A DNA stretch of 64,000 nucleotides, taken from positions 1,011,501 through 1,075,500 of the forward strand of contig NC_087390.1 in NCBI RefSeq assembly GCF_963675165.1, read 5' to 3'. Of this stretch, positions 46,937 through 57,730 are shown one piece after another. Source of the DNA: Halichondria panicea (Eukaryota > Porifera > Demospongiae > Suberitida > Halichondriidae). The position numbers and the translations under genes are program-made. Position 1 is the first letter of the stretch. The number at the start of each line of letters is the position of its first letter. The notes under the pieces are model-generated. The model was not told the DNA's origin, ran no database searches, and worked only from the letters and a program-made list of their open reading frames with translations.

Positions 46937-49275
46937 CTACATTCCACCGTTTTCATCGTCTTTAGTGTCCTCTCTCTTCCTCTTCCTCTTTAGCGGATTG
47001 GACTCTTAAAAATAGAAAATATTTGCATGTAAACTTTGAATGCTAATATAAAAGCTATAATTATGACTAATGTTATGCACAGTATACTAACCTTTTACTA
47101 TCTCACAGATTCTTCTTGCTGTTTCGCCATCCTTCAATTTGAGGCAAATATCAACAAGCATGCGGTAGCTTGTGTTATATTCGTTGAGCCAAATCTCCAA
47201 CACCTTCTGACCCCTCATTTCATAATCTAAGTTTGTGTCAGTCTTAATACCTTGAATTTGTGCTTTAGACAGCAGGACCTTAGCATACTTCAGCCAGTTT
47301 GGAAGAACTCGACCAATTTCCTCCAACACTTCAGACAAGCAACGCTGATCAAGTACTTCTTTCCTGATACCCACTTCCCTCACTATAATGTCTACAGTTA
47401 AATGTTGATTTTCGGAATGTTCACCTTCTTTCTTTTCGAGACGATTATCGGATTTAGGTTCTATAAAAAAAGAATACATGAAATAAAACAGTCCCTCCAA
47501 ACTAAAGTAAAAATTAAAAGTGTGAAATACTCTCCAATAGGCTATTTCTATCCTAAACTTTCTTACATAAAAAAATGTACAGATAATCATGTGTAATTTT
47601 ACTCTATCACGATCCACACAATTAAAGTACCATTTAGCTAACTCACTAGTTGGTCCAGGAGTCATTGTGGACAATTTCTGCCTCTTAGATGGCCCAGGTG
47701 AAGTATCGTCATCTGAAGGTAAGTAATTGGATGCTATACAATTGTCGTATTGAAGTAAATTACATTCCTGACTTTAGGCTGTGGTAACTAGATACTTATA
47801 AGTATTAGAAATACTTACAAGGCATGTGGTCTAAGTTAAGAACTAAAAATGTCTATCCATATAGAAATGCACAGTTATGTGGTCGTAAGTTATAGTGTGG
47901 GCAAGGTTAGCCTCATCACTATTCATACCTGTACATTCCATCTCTATAGTCACAGCGACATCATTCCGTTTAACTGTTCGTGCTCTGAGACTCCGACATA
48001 TGTCAGAATAGGTGAGAGGAGGGCCAGTCTTCAAGCGAACAGCTAACATTTCCCGTAAACAGGTTTGGTTCTTGTCTCGATGTTCACCTTTTATATTGCT
48101 GAGGGTGCTATGACCTAATCCCAGGGCAAGTCCCAGGTCCAACCAGTTTTCAGCGGCTTCTATCAGTTTCTCGTAAACAGAATTCAAATCATCGATAGTC
48201 AGAATGGAGCCTATACAAAAAAACAAAAGTATACACATGGTTTATTACAATATGCATACACAATAAGACTGCTTACAGAACGTTGGTCCAGGGTTTGCTT
48301 CAACATCTCCTGACTGTAACAGTAAGCGGAATATCAGTAACAGTATACACAGACTGAGAGTGGGGGGCAACATCAGTCGATTAGTGCTCTGAACTCTCAC
48401 TTGGAACTTGGTCGGCTTTTCTTGAGTACCAAAAACTAGAAAATAATATAATTATTGTGGCAGGAAATATAATGTATTTGATTACCTGTGGTACAATACT
48501 GAATGTTCCGAGGGTTCCATCTCACCAAGCAGGCAATGATGAGTGAGTAGCAGGTGATAAGCACAGCTGACAGAATGAGAACGGCCAGTGCACTCCCCCT
48601 CCATCCCAGCTCACAAGGAAACACTCCGGTCCAACTCAAGTCAACCACAGGGCAAGCAGGACGTGGGGGAGCTGTGTAGAGTTGCATAAATATATTCATA
48701 TGCTGTGACATAAAAATTGTGGTTATGACTCCGTGAATACAAGCAGCCAATCAGAGGAGGTACGACAGGCGCGGTGCAGCTCAAATAATTAGCCTCTGAT
48801 TACTCTCAGCAAAAACATACGACGTGGGCGGATAATTATTGCTCAATCAAAGGCTAATTGCTTGAGCTGCACCACGCCTGTCGTACCTCCTCTGGCAGCC
48901 AATGCAATGCACTATTAAATGGCTGTTTAAAACTGACCTAATTATTGTGGCCTATGCCCCGTAATGCTCTGATATATACCAAAGTGTATGATAAGAAATG
49001 TTATGCAATTATTGGCGAGTATGCTTCACTGACTTACAGGAAAAAGTTTGTAAGAAGAGTATGTATCTGATGGTGACCATAATGAGGTAGAGTTGGTAAA
49101 GGACAGGGGTGATCAACACAGAGGCAAGGCTGGCTCTGAGCTGCCAACTAGGCTTACGGAAAACCAGGGTAACATCATCTTCCAGATCTTCCAGGTGTTT
49201 GTAGGGTGGTCTGATTTTTGGAGACCATTTTCTTTCAAAGGATCTTGCTGTTGATGACCTCGAAATCCACTGCAT
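46937..49275 (-). CDS. Gene D: compact membrane-2A-Death-Death protein with basic C-terminus
   Basis: Seven exons, all phase-1 introns: 49038-49275, 48486-48671, 48277-48435, 47929-48210, 47647-47712, 47092-47460 and 46937-47004 (TAG 46937-46939). The join is exactly in frame, 455 residues. Residues 1-190 carry three hydrophobic segments and end in SGDVEANPGP (skip after about 191). Death domain 195-288, linker with PSKRQKLS, and a second divergent Death-like domain 311-433 (LPNWLKYAKVLLSKAQIQGI). The tail PLKRKRKRED is an SV40-like basic NLS candidate. No NACHT or GTPase module. Inference: skipping would release a 264-residue double-Death adaptor with two NLS-like motifs, able to pair with the Death domains of the larger paralogues. 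It could also be a truncated paralogue, but the clean exon chain argues against decay. Confidence 0.8.
48284..48307 (-). other. 2A-type ribosome-skipping motif of gene D (DVEANPGP)
   Basis: Intact consensus after the hydrophobic segment, as in genes A and C. Confidence 0.8.
48752..48894. mobile_element. 143-bp palindromic MITE with 9-bp target-site duplication in gene D intron 1
   Basis: Arms CAGAGGAGGTACGACAGGCG and its near-inverse. The 9-bp GCAGCCAAT flanks both sides directly (48743-48751 and 48895-48903). Intron 1 of gene A lacks it. Confidence 0.85.
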
Positions 49276-49754
49276 CTTCAGAATATTTTCAGGCTATTTG
49301 TAACAGTTTCCAGATAGATTATTGTAAACTGTAAAGCCTACAAGCCAAATACAACACTCTCCTAGATCAGTAGACTGTGTAGATCTAGCTGCAAAGATTG
49401 TTGTGTTGTTCTTGGCTAGCCCCCTTTTCTGCATGCACCCCACCTGTCCCTCCCACCAGTGAATTCATGGAGAGGAGATATAGATCTAGATCTATAGGAT
49501 ATATCTAGGAGTGCATGAATAAAGAACAACACAACAATCTTTGCAGCTAGCTTAGCCTCGAATCCAGGCCCCTCATACTTCTAGCTCTGCTGATCCTGAG
49601 AGTGTTTAATATCAAGTTGTTGATCTGAGCAATGCTGAGGGGCAGTAGATTTTAAATACCTAAGGTAAGCCAGGTTTGATTAGTTGATCGATTGCCCTAG
49701 TGTATATACACTAAACCATACTGTTAATTAAGAGTATTCGATATGTACCTGTGT
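49276..49754. promoter_or_regulatory. Spacer between gene D start and MMUT copy 4
   Basis: Same head-to-head layout as the other three spacers. Includes a local inverted repeat near 49375-49560 (ACAACACAACAATCTTTGCAG and its inverse). Confidence 0.3.
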
Positions 49755-50429
49755 GTGTACTCCAGACTAGTGAGACTGAGGTGTGGAGGAGGGAGATTCT
49801 ACTGGATGTGGAGTGGGCGGCTCTAGCCAGGAAGATGCTCAAGGGGGGCTGACCCGGAGGAGAGGTTCACCTGGAGAACCCCAGAGGTGTGAGGGGGAGG
49901 GGTCTAGTAGTACCCTTACCACTCTCAGGATACTACAACCGCTATCCCTTGTTGGGCTAAATCACATAATCATATAGATCTAAATGCATACACCTCCATT
50001 ACGCTTCTTTGCTATGGAGGGGTTGTTAACTGTGCACTAGGAAGTGTAGAAATCATCAGTGTCTAACAATTATACAATCCCCAGCACTAACAAGCACTAA
50101 CTGACTGCACATGTGCTCCCTCCCTCCATCATGCACAGGGATTTGACCTGAAGCCACTGTACACTGCAGAGGACACGGCGGGTCATGAGAAGGAGTTACC
50201 CGGGAAGTACCCGTTCACCAGAGGGCCCTACGCCACTATGCACACTCAGAGGCCCTGGACCATTAGACAGGTGAGGAGTCGCTGTCTCTAAGTGAAGCAG
50301 AAATCCTGTTCAATATAATTATACATGTATTTGTGCTTTACTTAGTACTAACAGTGAACCCTTATAATTATGGCATTGCTTGATTTGGCTGTAAGAATAT
50401 CTAGCTGTGTATATAATTATTACAATGAA

Positions 50430-50436
<7 letters not shown>

Positions 50437-50495
<59 letters not shown>

Positions 50496-50500
50496 CCCAC
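50437..50500. repeat. (AC)n microsatellite
   Basis: About 27 AC units followed by imperfect ACAC/CCAC phrases, immediately upstream of the STVEES exon acceptor. A shorter form lies at about 23970-24010 in copy 2. Confidence 0.95.
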
Positions 50501-53095
50501 CCACACACACATACACACACACAGTACGCAGGATTCAGTACAGTTGAGGAGAGCAACAAGTTCTACAAGGCCAACATAGCGGCCGGTCAGCAAGGGTTGA
50601 GTGTGGCCTTTGACCTGCCCACTCACAGGGGGTGCGATTCTGATAACCCCCTCGCTGTGGGACGTAGGACAGGGGTCGCTGTGGACTCAGTGGAGGATAC
50701 GAAGGTGTGTATGTATATTGTGCGGTCTGACTATAATGGTGTTTTGGAGTACTTAGTGTTTGACGAGTATAATTATTGCTATAGCAGGTTCATTGTATGC
50801 TAAATCTTGGTTTGATGACGAAGGACTTTCACCTCATTTGTCATTCAAAAGCACAATTGTTATCTGTTTTCCTGCAGATACTGTTTGATGGAATACCTCT
50901 CAACAAGATGTCTGTTTCCATTGCAATGAACGGAACAGTGCTCCCGGTACTAGCCATGTACATAGTGGCAGCTGAAGAACAAGTGAGGTTTAGTTGACCT
51001 AGTACGGAGATTTCTATCATCACTTGTTTGACCTTCTGTTTACACGTACTATTATTTTGTTTATCTCACCACACACATTTTCATGGCACACATTTGGTTG
51101 CATAATTTGCAATAGGGCCGTGGTATTATAATTATAGTGTGTATAGAAATATAATTTCTTTCCTTTCTCTCTAAATACTTGCCCCTCCTCCTGCCCCGCC
51201 CACACAGGGAGTCAAGCTGGAGGAGCTTCAGGGGACTATCCAGAACGACATCTTGAAGGAGTTCATGGTCCGCAACACGTACATCTACCCACCAGAGTTC
51301 TCCATGAAGATCATCGGAGATATATTTGCCTTCACATCACAGGTTAGAATGGGTGTGGTTTGTTAGGCACCTTGGGTGGTCATGATTATTTTAATTAGTG
51401 ATCACTGTAAGCAACTACTAGTACTTTACCCTGCTGCATATTAATTGCAGAAAAAATAGTCCACACATTCTTCTTCGAGAACGGAACATTTCGAACTAGG
51501 GGCTACAAATTGTGAAATGTATACAATCCTAATTCAAGTTACAATCACTCAAATTAGCTATCAAAACAGCCATTTCAGGAAATCACCAAGGCTAAGTACT
51601 ATATGGATAGATTTTAGTACTATCTTGTGTTAGAAGGTCAGGGCCATTATTCATTGATTTAGATCATTCGGTTTGCTATACTCCCCTTTGAGACCTCATA
51701 CTTTGAATGTATTCACACTGATCCCAATAAGGGGAGGGCGTGCGCCAGGCAGTCATCTGGCTGTTTAAAGTATGGTTCAGACCATTCCACACCCTAGCTT
51801 TTACTACTTTCTCTCTCTGTGCAGCACATGCCTCAGTACAATTCCATCGATCTCCATCTCTGGCTACCACATCATGGAGGCTGGTGCTGTCCCTGTGCTG
51901 GAGTTGGCCTTCACTGTGGCCGATGGGCTAGAGTACTGCAGGATAGGTGTGTGAGGTGTGGTGTGGGTGGGGTGTGGGGTGGGTGGGATGGAGGCTGGGA
52001 CTGACCCTGTGCTGGAGTTATTCACTGTGGCCGATGGGCTAGAGTACTGCAGGACAGGTGTGTGAGGTTTATGGGCTTGAGGGGTGTGGAACTACTACGC
52101 CATGGAGTGTATTATTTTAGTGGGGATTTATATAGTCATCAATATCAATATTTTAGAGTGCTTCCCTGCATTGCTAGCTGATATTTTTGGGGGTTCGTGT
52201 ACTGTTTTAAAATTACTCAATCCATTGTGATGTGATTGTAAGGCGCATGCATATAGATAGATTTTAGTACGTATATCTTGTGTTATTCATAGATTTGGAA
52301 TTATGGTTTGCCATACTCCCCTTTGAGACCTCATACTTTGAATTTCTTTCACACTGATCCCAATAAGGGGTGTGTGTGCGCCAGCCAGTCTGTTCAAATT
52401 AGCTGTATAGCATTATCATAGTACTATATACATGCATAATTATACTAGCTACTCTAGACCGATGCTAATTTTGTGTATGAGTATGATTCTCAATACAACT
52501 TTACCCCCTCCCCCCCTTCCAGATCGGTGATCCTTGGGAAGGTCTTATCTGATGGAGGCCCTCACTAGTGATCAGGTGTACGAGTCAGCACTCAACAGCA
52601 TCAATGAGGTACATACAAGAGACACCTTACACGGTGTTGTCCTCTTATTAATGCAGTAAGCTTGTAAATTGTACTAAATACAAATGTTATAGCAATTTCC
52701 ATTGACTGGTTAGCTTGTTCAAGTGAAATTCAACCCTATAAATTCCATTGAATGTTTCCCTCCTCTAGATTGAGGACATGGGTGGTATGGCTAAAGCTAA
52801 GTAAGTGGTCCTGATTCGTGATGAATGAATCTTGAAAGCTAAGCAATGTCATATTGTATACTTACGCTGATTCTGGTGGTATACTATAACAATACATGTA
52901 GTAGTGTAACGGAAGCTTATTGTATATATACCCTTATAATAATTATTATGGGCTGATTTATACTCAACAATTAAGTTTTAATGCTGGGTTCAAACAGTAT
53001 AATTATACTAGAATCATCTCTGTAACTACATAGAGTTCTGATGGTGGATTTTTTTTATTTTCCTTTGATTTTACTACATAGTCTGAAATGCCATA

Positions 53096-53246
53096 CAGGG
53101 TTTTGCAGAACCTTTGCAACATCTACAAAAAGCGTTGAGGGTTAAGCGTTCCTCATATGGAACGTTTTGCACCACTGGTCTTCCATATAAGGAACGCTCA
53201 ACCCTCAACGCTTTTCGTTGATGTTGCAAAGGTTCTGCAAATCCTG
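53096..53246. mobile_element. ~150-bp Tc1/mariner-type MITE, copy 1
   Basis: Nearly palindromic, ends CAGGGTTTTGCAGAACC and its inverse, TA on each side. The paralogous position at about 60717-60725 is an empty site. The related copy is at 62362-62509. Confidence 0.82.
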
Positions 53247-55012
53247 TATATCTCTCTAAGTTCATAAAATTAATGTGATTGGGATCAACAGAACTAAAGT
53301 TATGATGTTCCAATTGTTAGATATTACTTCCTGCCATGCACAGACACGGTAGTTGGTGTGAACAAGTACACTCTGGACAAGGAGGATCCAGTGGAGGTGC
53401 TCTCCATCGACAACGTTAAGACCATTGACTCACAGGTGAGAGGGTTATAGTTGCCAGGGATACCTGTCTGTATAGTGGCCCCTTGCTTGGGTATGCAGAC
53501 AAACCAACAGTGGTTGCAATAAAGAGTTGACATAGGTCCCATTAATTTGGCTGTATTATATAGAGGGTGACCTCCTTGGTACTAAAACAGACTTAATTGT
53601 TTTCTTGTGTTCGAAGTGTCATTATTCATAACTCAATGTGACAAACAATACATTGTTACACACATCGCATGTGCTACACATGTACCACAATAATGAGTAG
53701 AGCTATTATAGGCTGACCATCACTATGTTGTCTAATCAGACCACCATCTCACCCACCATCGCAGAAGCGTAAAAACTAGAGACCATTCACAGCCTAATAC
53801 AGATCGTGTATTTACAGTGCTTTTATATTTATGGTATTCTTATTGTACTATAGTTAACAATACCTTATTGTTACTAATGTAAACGAGTACTGATTTTAGC
53901 GAATTTGTAATTAACGCTAAATTAAGTACGCGCTAATAATAAAACACAATTAAAAAATGAATCTCATTAAAAAAATTATATTTTTATTGTTTTTTTTCTT
54001 TTTTCTTTTTTCTAATGTACTTTTGTATAATGTAATGTACTTTTGAGACTATGCTAAGCAAGCTAGCCCTTTCTTCATCTGTATCTACTGACTCCAAACT
54101 TTCCATTCCACCTTACTTGTACATCTTTTGAGATATATTGTGGTAATGAATTTGCCAAATCCACCAAAATTAGTACCCTAAAAACAGAGAAAAATCTGAA
54201 AACGCTAAAATTACTACCTATCAATAATAGTAACATTAAGGTACTCTTCCCTTTTGTAGGATCCCTACAACAATATAATGCGTACGTGTATTGAAGCAAT
54301 GGCAGCTGTGTTTGGAGGCACTCAGTCGCTACACACTAACTCGTTTGCCAGGAACACCCAGATCATACTTCAGGAGGAGACGGGGATCACCAATTAAGGT
54401 TAGTGGTTTTTATTGAAGCTTTTGGTTTCCTAAAACTGTTTGTTTCACCACAGATCCTAGCTAATACCTTTATGCATAATTAACATTTCTAAGAGGTACA
54501 GAATACACAGCTCAGTGCTTTAACAGTTATGTCAAAGGTAGAGTGACCTTCTGCGTAGATTTGACTAAGACAGTGTGTGTGAATACATGGTAAAGCATTA
54601 CATGTAGTTTATGTACAGTGCTCTCTCTAGGTTTATCCATTGAATTCTAACCCTACAAACCTATCTATAGCTTGTTCAGTTTTAACTATTGAATTCTAAA
54701 TTGTGTACTGCAACGTACAGTTTTGTTCATCCTCTGACTCTGATTGTATGTACAACTGTACGTACGTAACTTACGTCATGTGTATGGTAAAAATAGGCTT
54801 TAAAAATATGCTAATTAGCTACGTGCACTTAATTGGTCTTGGATAATGATTATACGTAATATGTGTGTTTGTGTGCGTAGGTTGCTGAGATTGCAAAGCT
54901 GATGACAGCGTATATTCGTCTGGTGGTGGTCAGAATGAAGTGATAATCCAATTCAACAAAACATTTTTATGCTGATCATAAAGTTCCCCAAAACATGAGC
55001 TAGATTGTTCTT

Positions 55013-55159
55013 TACGCTCTGAGTCTGCTTGGATTCATCCTGTACTGCCTCCTGGCTCGCTGGTACAAGAGGAGAGTTAGAGACGAGGACTACAATGCAC
55101 ACAGAGTGGTGGAGGAGGTCTACGATCGATATCTAATAAATCCAAGCATCACTAACTAA
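55013..55159 (+). pseudogene. Unidentified single-pass membrane-tail exon, third copy
   Basis: Frame LGFILYCLLARWYKRRVRDE ... INPSITN with TAA at 55157-55159; lacks the partial upstream duplicate found at 5155 and 38575. Follows the VAEIAK exon (54881-54943) as in the other copies. Confidence 0.45.
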
Positions 55160-55577
55160 GTATAGGCAGACTATTGTATGGTGAATTGTAATTTACTTTT
55201 AATGCAATTATAATTATAGTCATCACCTCACATGCTGTTGTTTGCAAAGCAAATTAATATTCAGTTATAACCAACATAAGAACTTTTGTATAATATGCAA
55301 TACCAAAAATCTTTTTTGAAAGTTTGACAGAAATTAATAAAAGAATTCCAGTGAAGTGAAGTGTGGTGTGGGTGGGGTGTGGGGTGGGTGGGTGTGGGTG
55401 TGAGAGTACCAAGTCGTGGAGTGTTAGTGGGGAGGAATAAATTCATTTGGTATACTCCCTTTTGTGAGCTCATACTTTGACACTGATCCCAATAAGGAGA
55501 GGGCGTGTCAGTCAGTCTGTTCAAGAATAGCTGTTGTGTTATCATAGTGCTATACATATACGAGCTATCCGCTGATT

Positions 55578-56603
55578 ATGGCTACAAAGATTGATCCTTC
55601 CATAGAAGAAGTACTCCCATTGACCGATACGTTCCGTGAAGAAGAGATTTCTGTTGATGCTTTAAGGGTAGATACAGATGAGGACAAAGACTGTGAAAGA
55701 AAATTTGATCAATTTTTTTATGATTTCCCAGAAGAATTAAAAGGCAAATGCGACCGCTCACAAGTGAAGGCAGCATATAAAAATGCCAAACAGCTCAGAA
55801 TTCTTGTGACTGGAAAAACTGGATCTGGAAAATCTACTCTTATTAACGGGATTCTTGGAGTTGCTGTAGCTAAAGTAGGGAACAAAATCAGTGAGGCCTG
55901 CACAACAGAAGTCACAGCATATAACTTAAGAAAGTGGAATGTTGACATGATAATTTGGGATAGCCCTGGCTTACAAGATGGCACTGATAATGAGGATTAC
56001 CTGCAACAAATAAAGGAGATGTGTCAGGAGAGAGATTTGACCATGTACTGTATCGATGTACGTCAAACAAGATTGATCAGTGGGAGTAGCAACCAAGACA
56101 TTGTTGCAATGAAGAAACTTAACGAAACATTTGGTCCTGAGTTTTGGAACAACACTGTCATTGTTCTGACATTTTTCAACTCTTTTGCTAATGACGAACA
56201 GATTATAGGTCTTCCATCTGCAGAAAAGAAAGCAGCAGTCGGGGCTAAACTGCAGGAGTGGAAAAATCAGATCGTGCACATTTTAACTCATGATGTGAAT
56301 ATTCACCAACAAGTAGCTGAGAAGATCATCATTGTTCCAGCTGGTTACTACAGTAAGCCACATCTTCCAATCTGCAATTATTGGCTATCGAGCCTCTGGT
56401 TTCATTGCCTTGCAGCTATTTCTACTAAGGAAGGCCAGATAGCATTATACAAAGCGAATTTCCATCGCATGAAAAATAACACCCAAGTACAAAAAGAGGA
56501 TTTTGAAAAAAATATAGAGGATCAGCCGATTTTGAAGGAAAGAAGTCTGTGGCAAATGTTGGTGGTTGGTGCAAAATTTGGTGATTGGTGCAGCATTTTT
56601 TAG
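55578..56603 (+). CDS. AIG1/GIMAP-like GTPase
   Basis: An intronless frame of 341 codons from ATG 55578. The P-loop GKTGSGKST is at residues 79-87, a G2-type Thr follows in EACTTEV, and G3 is DSPGLQDG (128-135). The G4 position reads LTFFNSF (about 197-203) rather than TKxD, as in divergent AIG1-type invertebrate proteins. The tail has WLSSLWFHCLAAIS and ends CSIF, without a clear membrane anchor. AIG1/GIMAP GTPases form guanine-nucleotide-dependent scaffolds on membranes and are linked to immunity and cell survival. Unlike its surroundings it is undamaged and single-exon, between two MMUT pseudo-exons, which suggests insertion by retroposition or an old nested gene. An alternative is membership of a wider septin/Toc34-like P-loop group. 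Confidence 0.85.
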   Translation: MATKIDPSIEEVLPLTDTFREEEISVDALRVDTDEDKDCERKFDQFFYDFPEELKGKCDRSQVKAAYKNAKQLRILVTGKTGSGKSTLINGILGVAVAKVGNKISEACTTEVTAYNLRKWNVDMIIWDSPGLQDGTDNEDYLQQIKEMCQERDLTMYCIDVRQTRLISGSSNQDIVAMKKLNETFGPEFWNNTVIVLTFFNSFANDEQIIGLPSAEKKAAVGAKLQEWKNQIVHILTHDVNIHQQVAEKIIIVPAGYYSKPHLPICNYWLSSLWFHCLAAISTKEGQIALYKANFHRMKNNTQVQKEDFEKNIEDQPILKERSLWQMLVVGAKFGDWCSIF

Positions 56604-57291
56604 ATTTTTTTGGGATTTTTTTACTTAACTACCCGTGTCTGTAATTTTTGTAGTACGCAACGTGTTAAGATTTACCTTTTGTTGTACACGTGCACATTTT
56701 TTTGCACCATAGACATTTTGTTGTTGTTGTTGTTTATCACGAAAACATTATTTTGTTGCATAACAATGTACAATCTACTGATTAAAGGCTGTAAGAAGTA
56801 GTGTACCCTGAAGAATATACTCCACTCCTTCCCTCCATATAGGTGACCGTGTGAGTGCTGCATGGTATAGACATTGACTTATTTGCGCCTGTATCTTATT
56901 CTTCTGGGGCATTGGTATGACCTTCTACACTGAGATAGCCAAGATGAGGGCAGCCATGCAGGAGACTCTGGAATCCCCTCATGAAGGAAAAGATGGGAGC
57001 AAATAATACCATGTCTATGATCCTGCGATGTCACAGTCAAACCTCTGGATAGTCTCTCACTGTTCAGGTAGATGTGGGCGTGCATGTGCAGTGTAAGTTT
57101 TGTTTGCTTAAACACTACTAGCATGCAAGAGTTCATGTACTACTCTTGCTCTATTAGGAACTTTTGCTACATTGTATAGCTGATAGTTCATTCTATTACT
57201 GACCATAAAATTGCATAATAAATAATGTGATCATTATTCACAGCCCAGCAGATTGTGTATATACAGTGTATTTATTTTAGGTATTCTTATT

Positions 57292-57730
57292 ATGCCTCGG
57301 TGCGCATGCGCAAGCGAGGTATACGGTAGTGTGTCTGTGTGTCTGTGTGTTTGTGTGTCTGTGTCTGTGTAGACCGCTACAGCTGCTTAAGGTTGAATCA
57401 AGTGCAAGTAAGAGTTTCTATAGGCTTCTAGTCATGGATTTGCAAAATAATGCTTCGTTCTCGAGTTATGCCTAGTTTTGCTTACTTGGAATGCCATTGC
57501 AGCCTTTTCAGAAGAATCCATAGCAAAACTTGTTCACCGAGTGTTACTACTCTACTTAGCTAGAGAACGCTAGCTATTGGTAGCTGCAAGCTGCGAGGCT
57601 CTGCTGCGCTGACTTGCAGCCATTAATTTTAGACTTGAACTTTTTTGGCATCGACCGTTTTTAACAACAATCATGGTCGATCATTACCCACTATTCGCAT
57701 GCAGCAAAAGTTCATTATCTCTTTCTTTGG
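57292..57730. repeat. Dispersed ~0.5 kb repeat, copy 5 (opposite orientation)
   Basis: Starts ATTATGCCTCGGTGCGCATG followed by a GTGT-rich tract and continues through the TTGCAAAATAATGCTTCG block found inverted in copies 1-4; truncated at the right. Confidence 0.55.

Larger units (their letters stand above)
49755..57080 (+). pseudogene. MMUT: MMUT copy 4, 5' and middle exons (longest copy, but broken)
   Basis: Exons in order: leader fused to EWAALARKMLKG (about 49755-49890), [20 protein letters not shown] (about 50149-50270), [20 protein letters not shown] (about 50525-50704), [20 protein letters not shown] (about 50878-50981), [20 protein letters not shown] (about 51208-51341), HMPQYNSI...[16 protein letters not shown] (about 51824-51946), an out-of-place DPWxG exon (about 52524-52609), [11 protein letters not shown] (about 52770-52800), DTVVGVNKYTLDKEDPVEV (about 53343-53432), [20 protein letters not shown] (about 54260-54393), VAEIAK (about 54881-54943) and FFWGIGMTFYTEIAKMRAAM (about 56890-57065). 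Lesions: an extra G after KMLKG, four extra bases in the HMPQYNS exon, one base lost in DPWGG, a shift and TGG to TAG in the FFWGIG exon, and exon order not matching the protein. Confidence 0.78.

Noticed and set aside
50437-50500. CRISPR-like or telomere-like array
   Set aside because: It is a simple AC microsatellite with no spacers and no telomere unit.
49755-57080. A functional MMUT gene
   Set aside because: Several independent frameshifts, in-frame stops and exon disorder are visible, and no cobalamin-binding exon is present.
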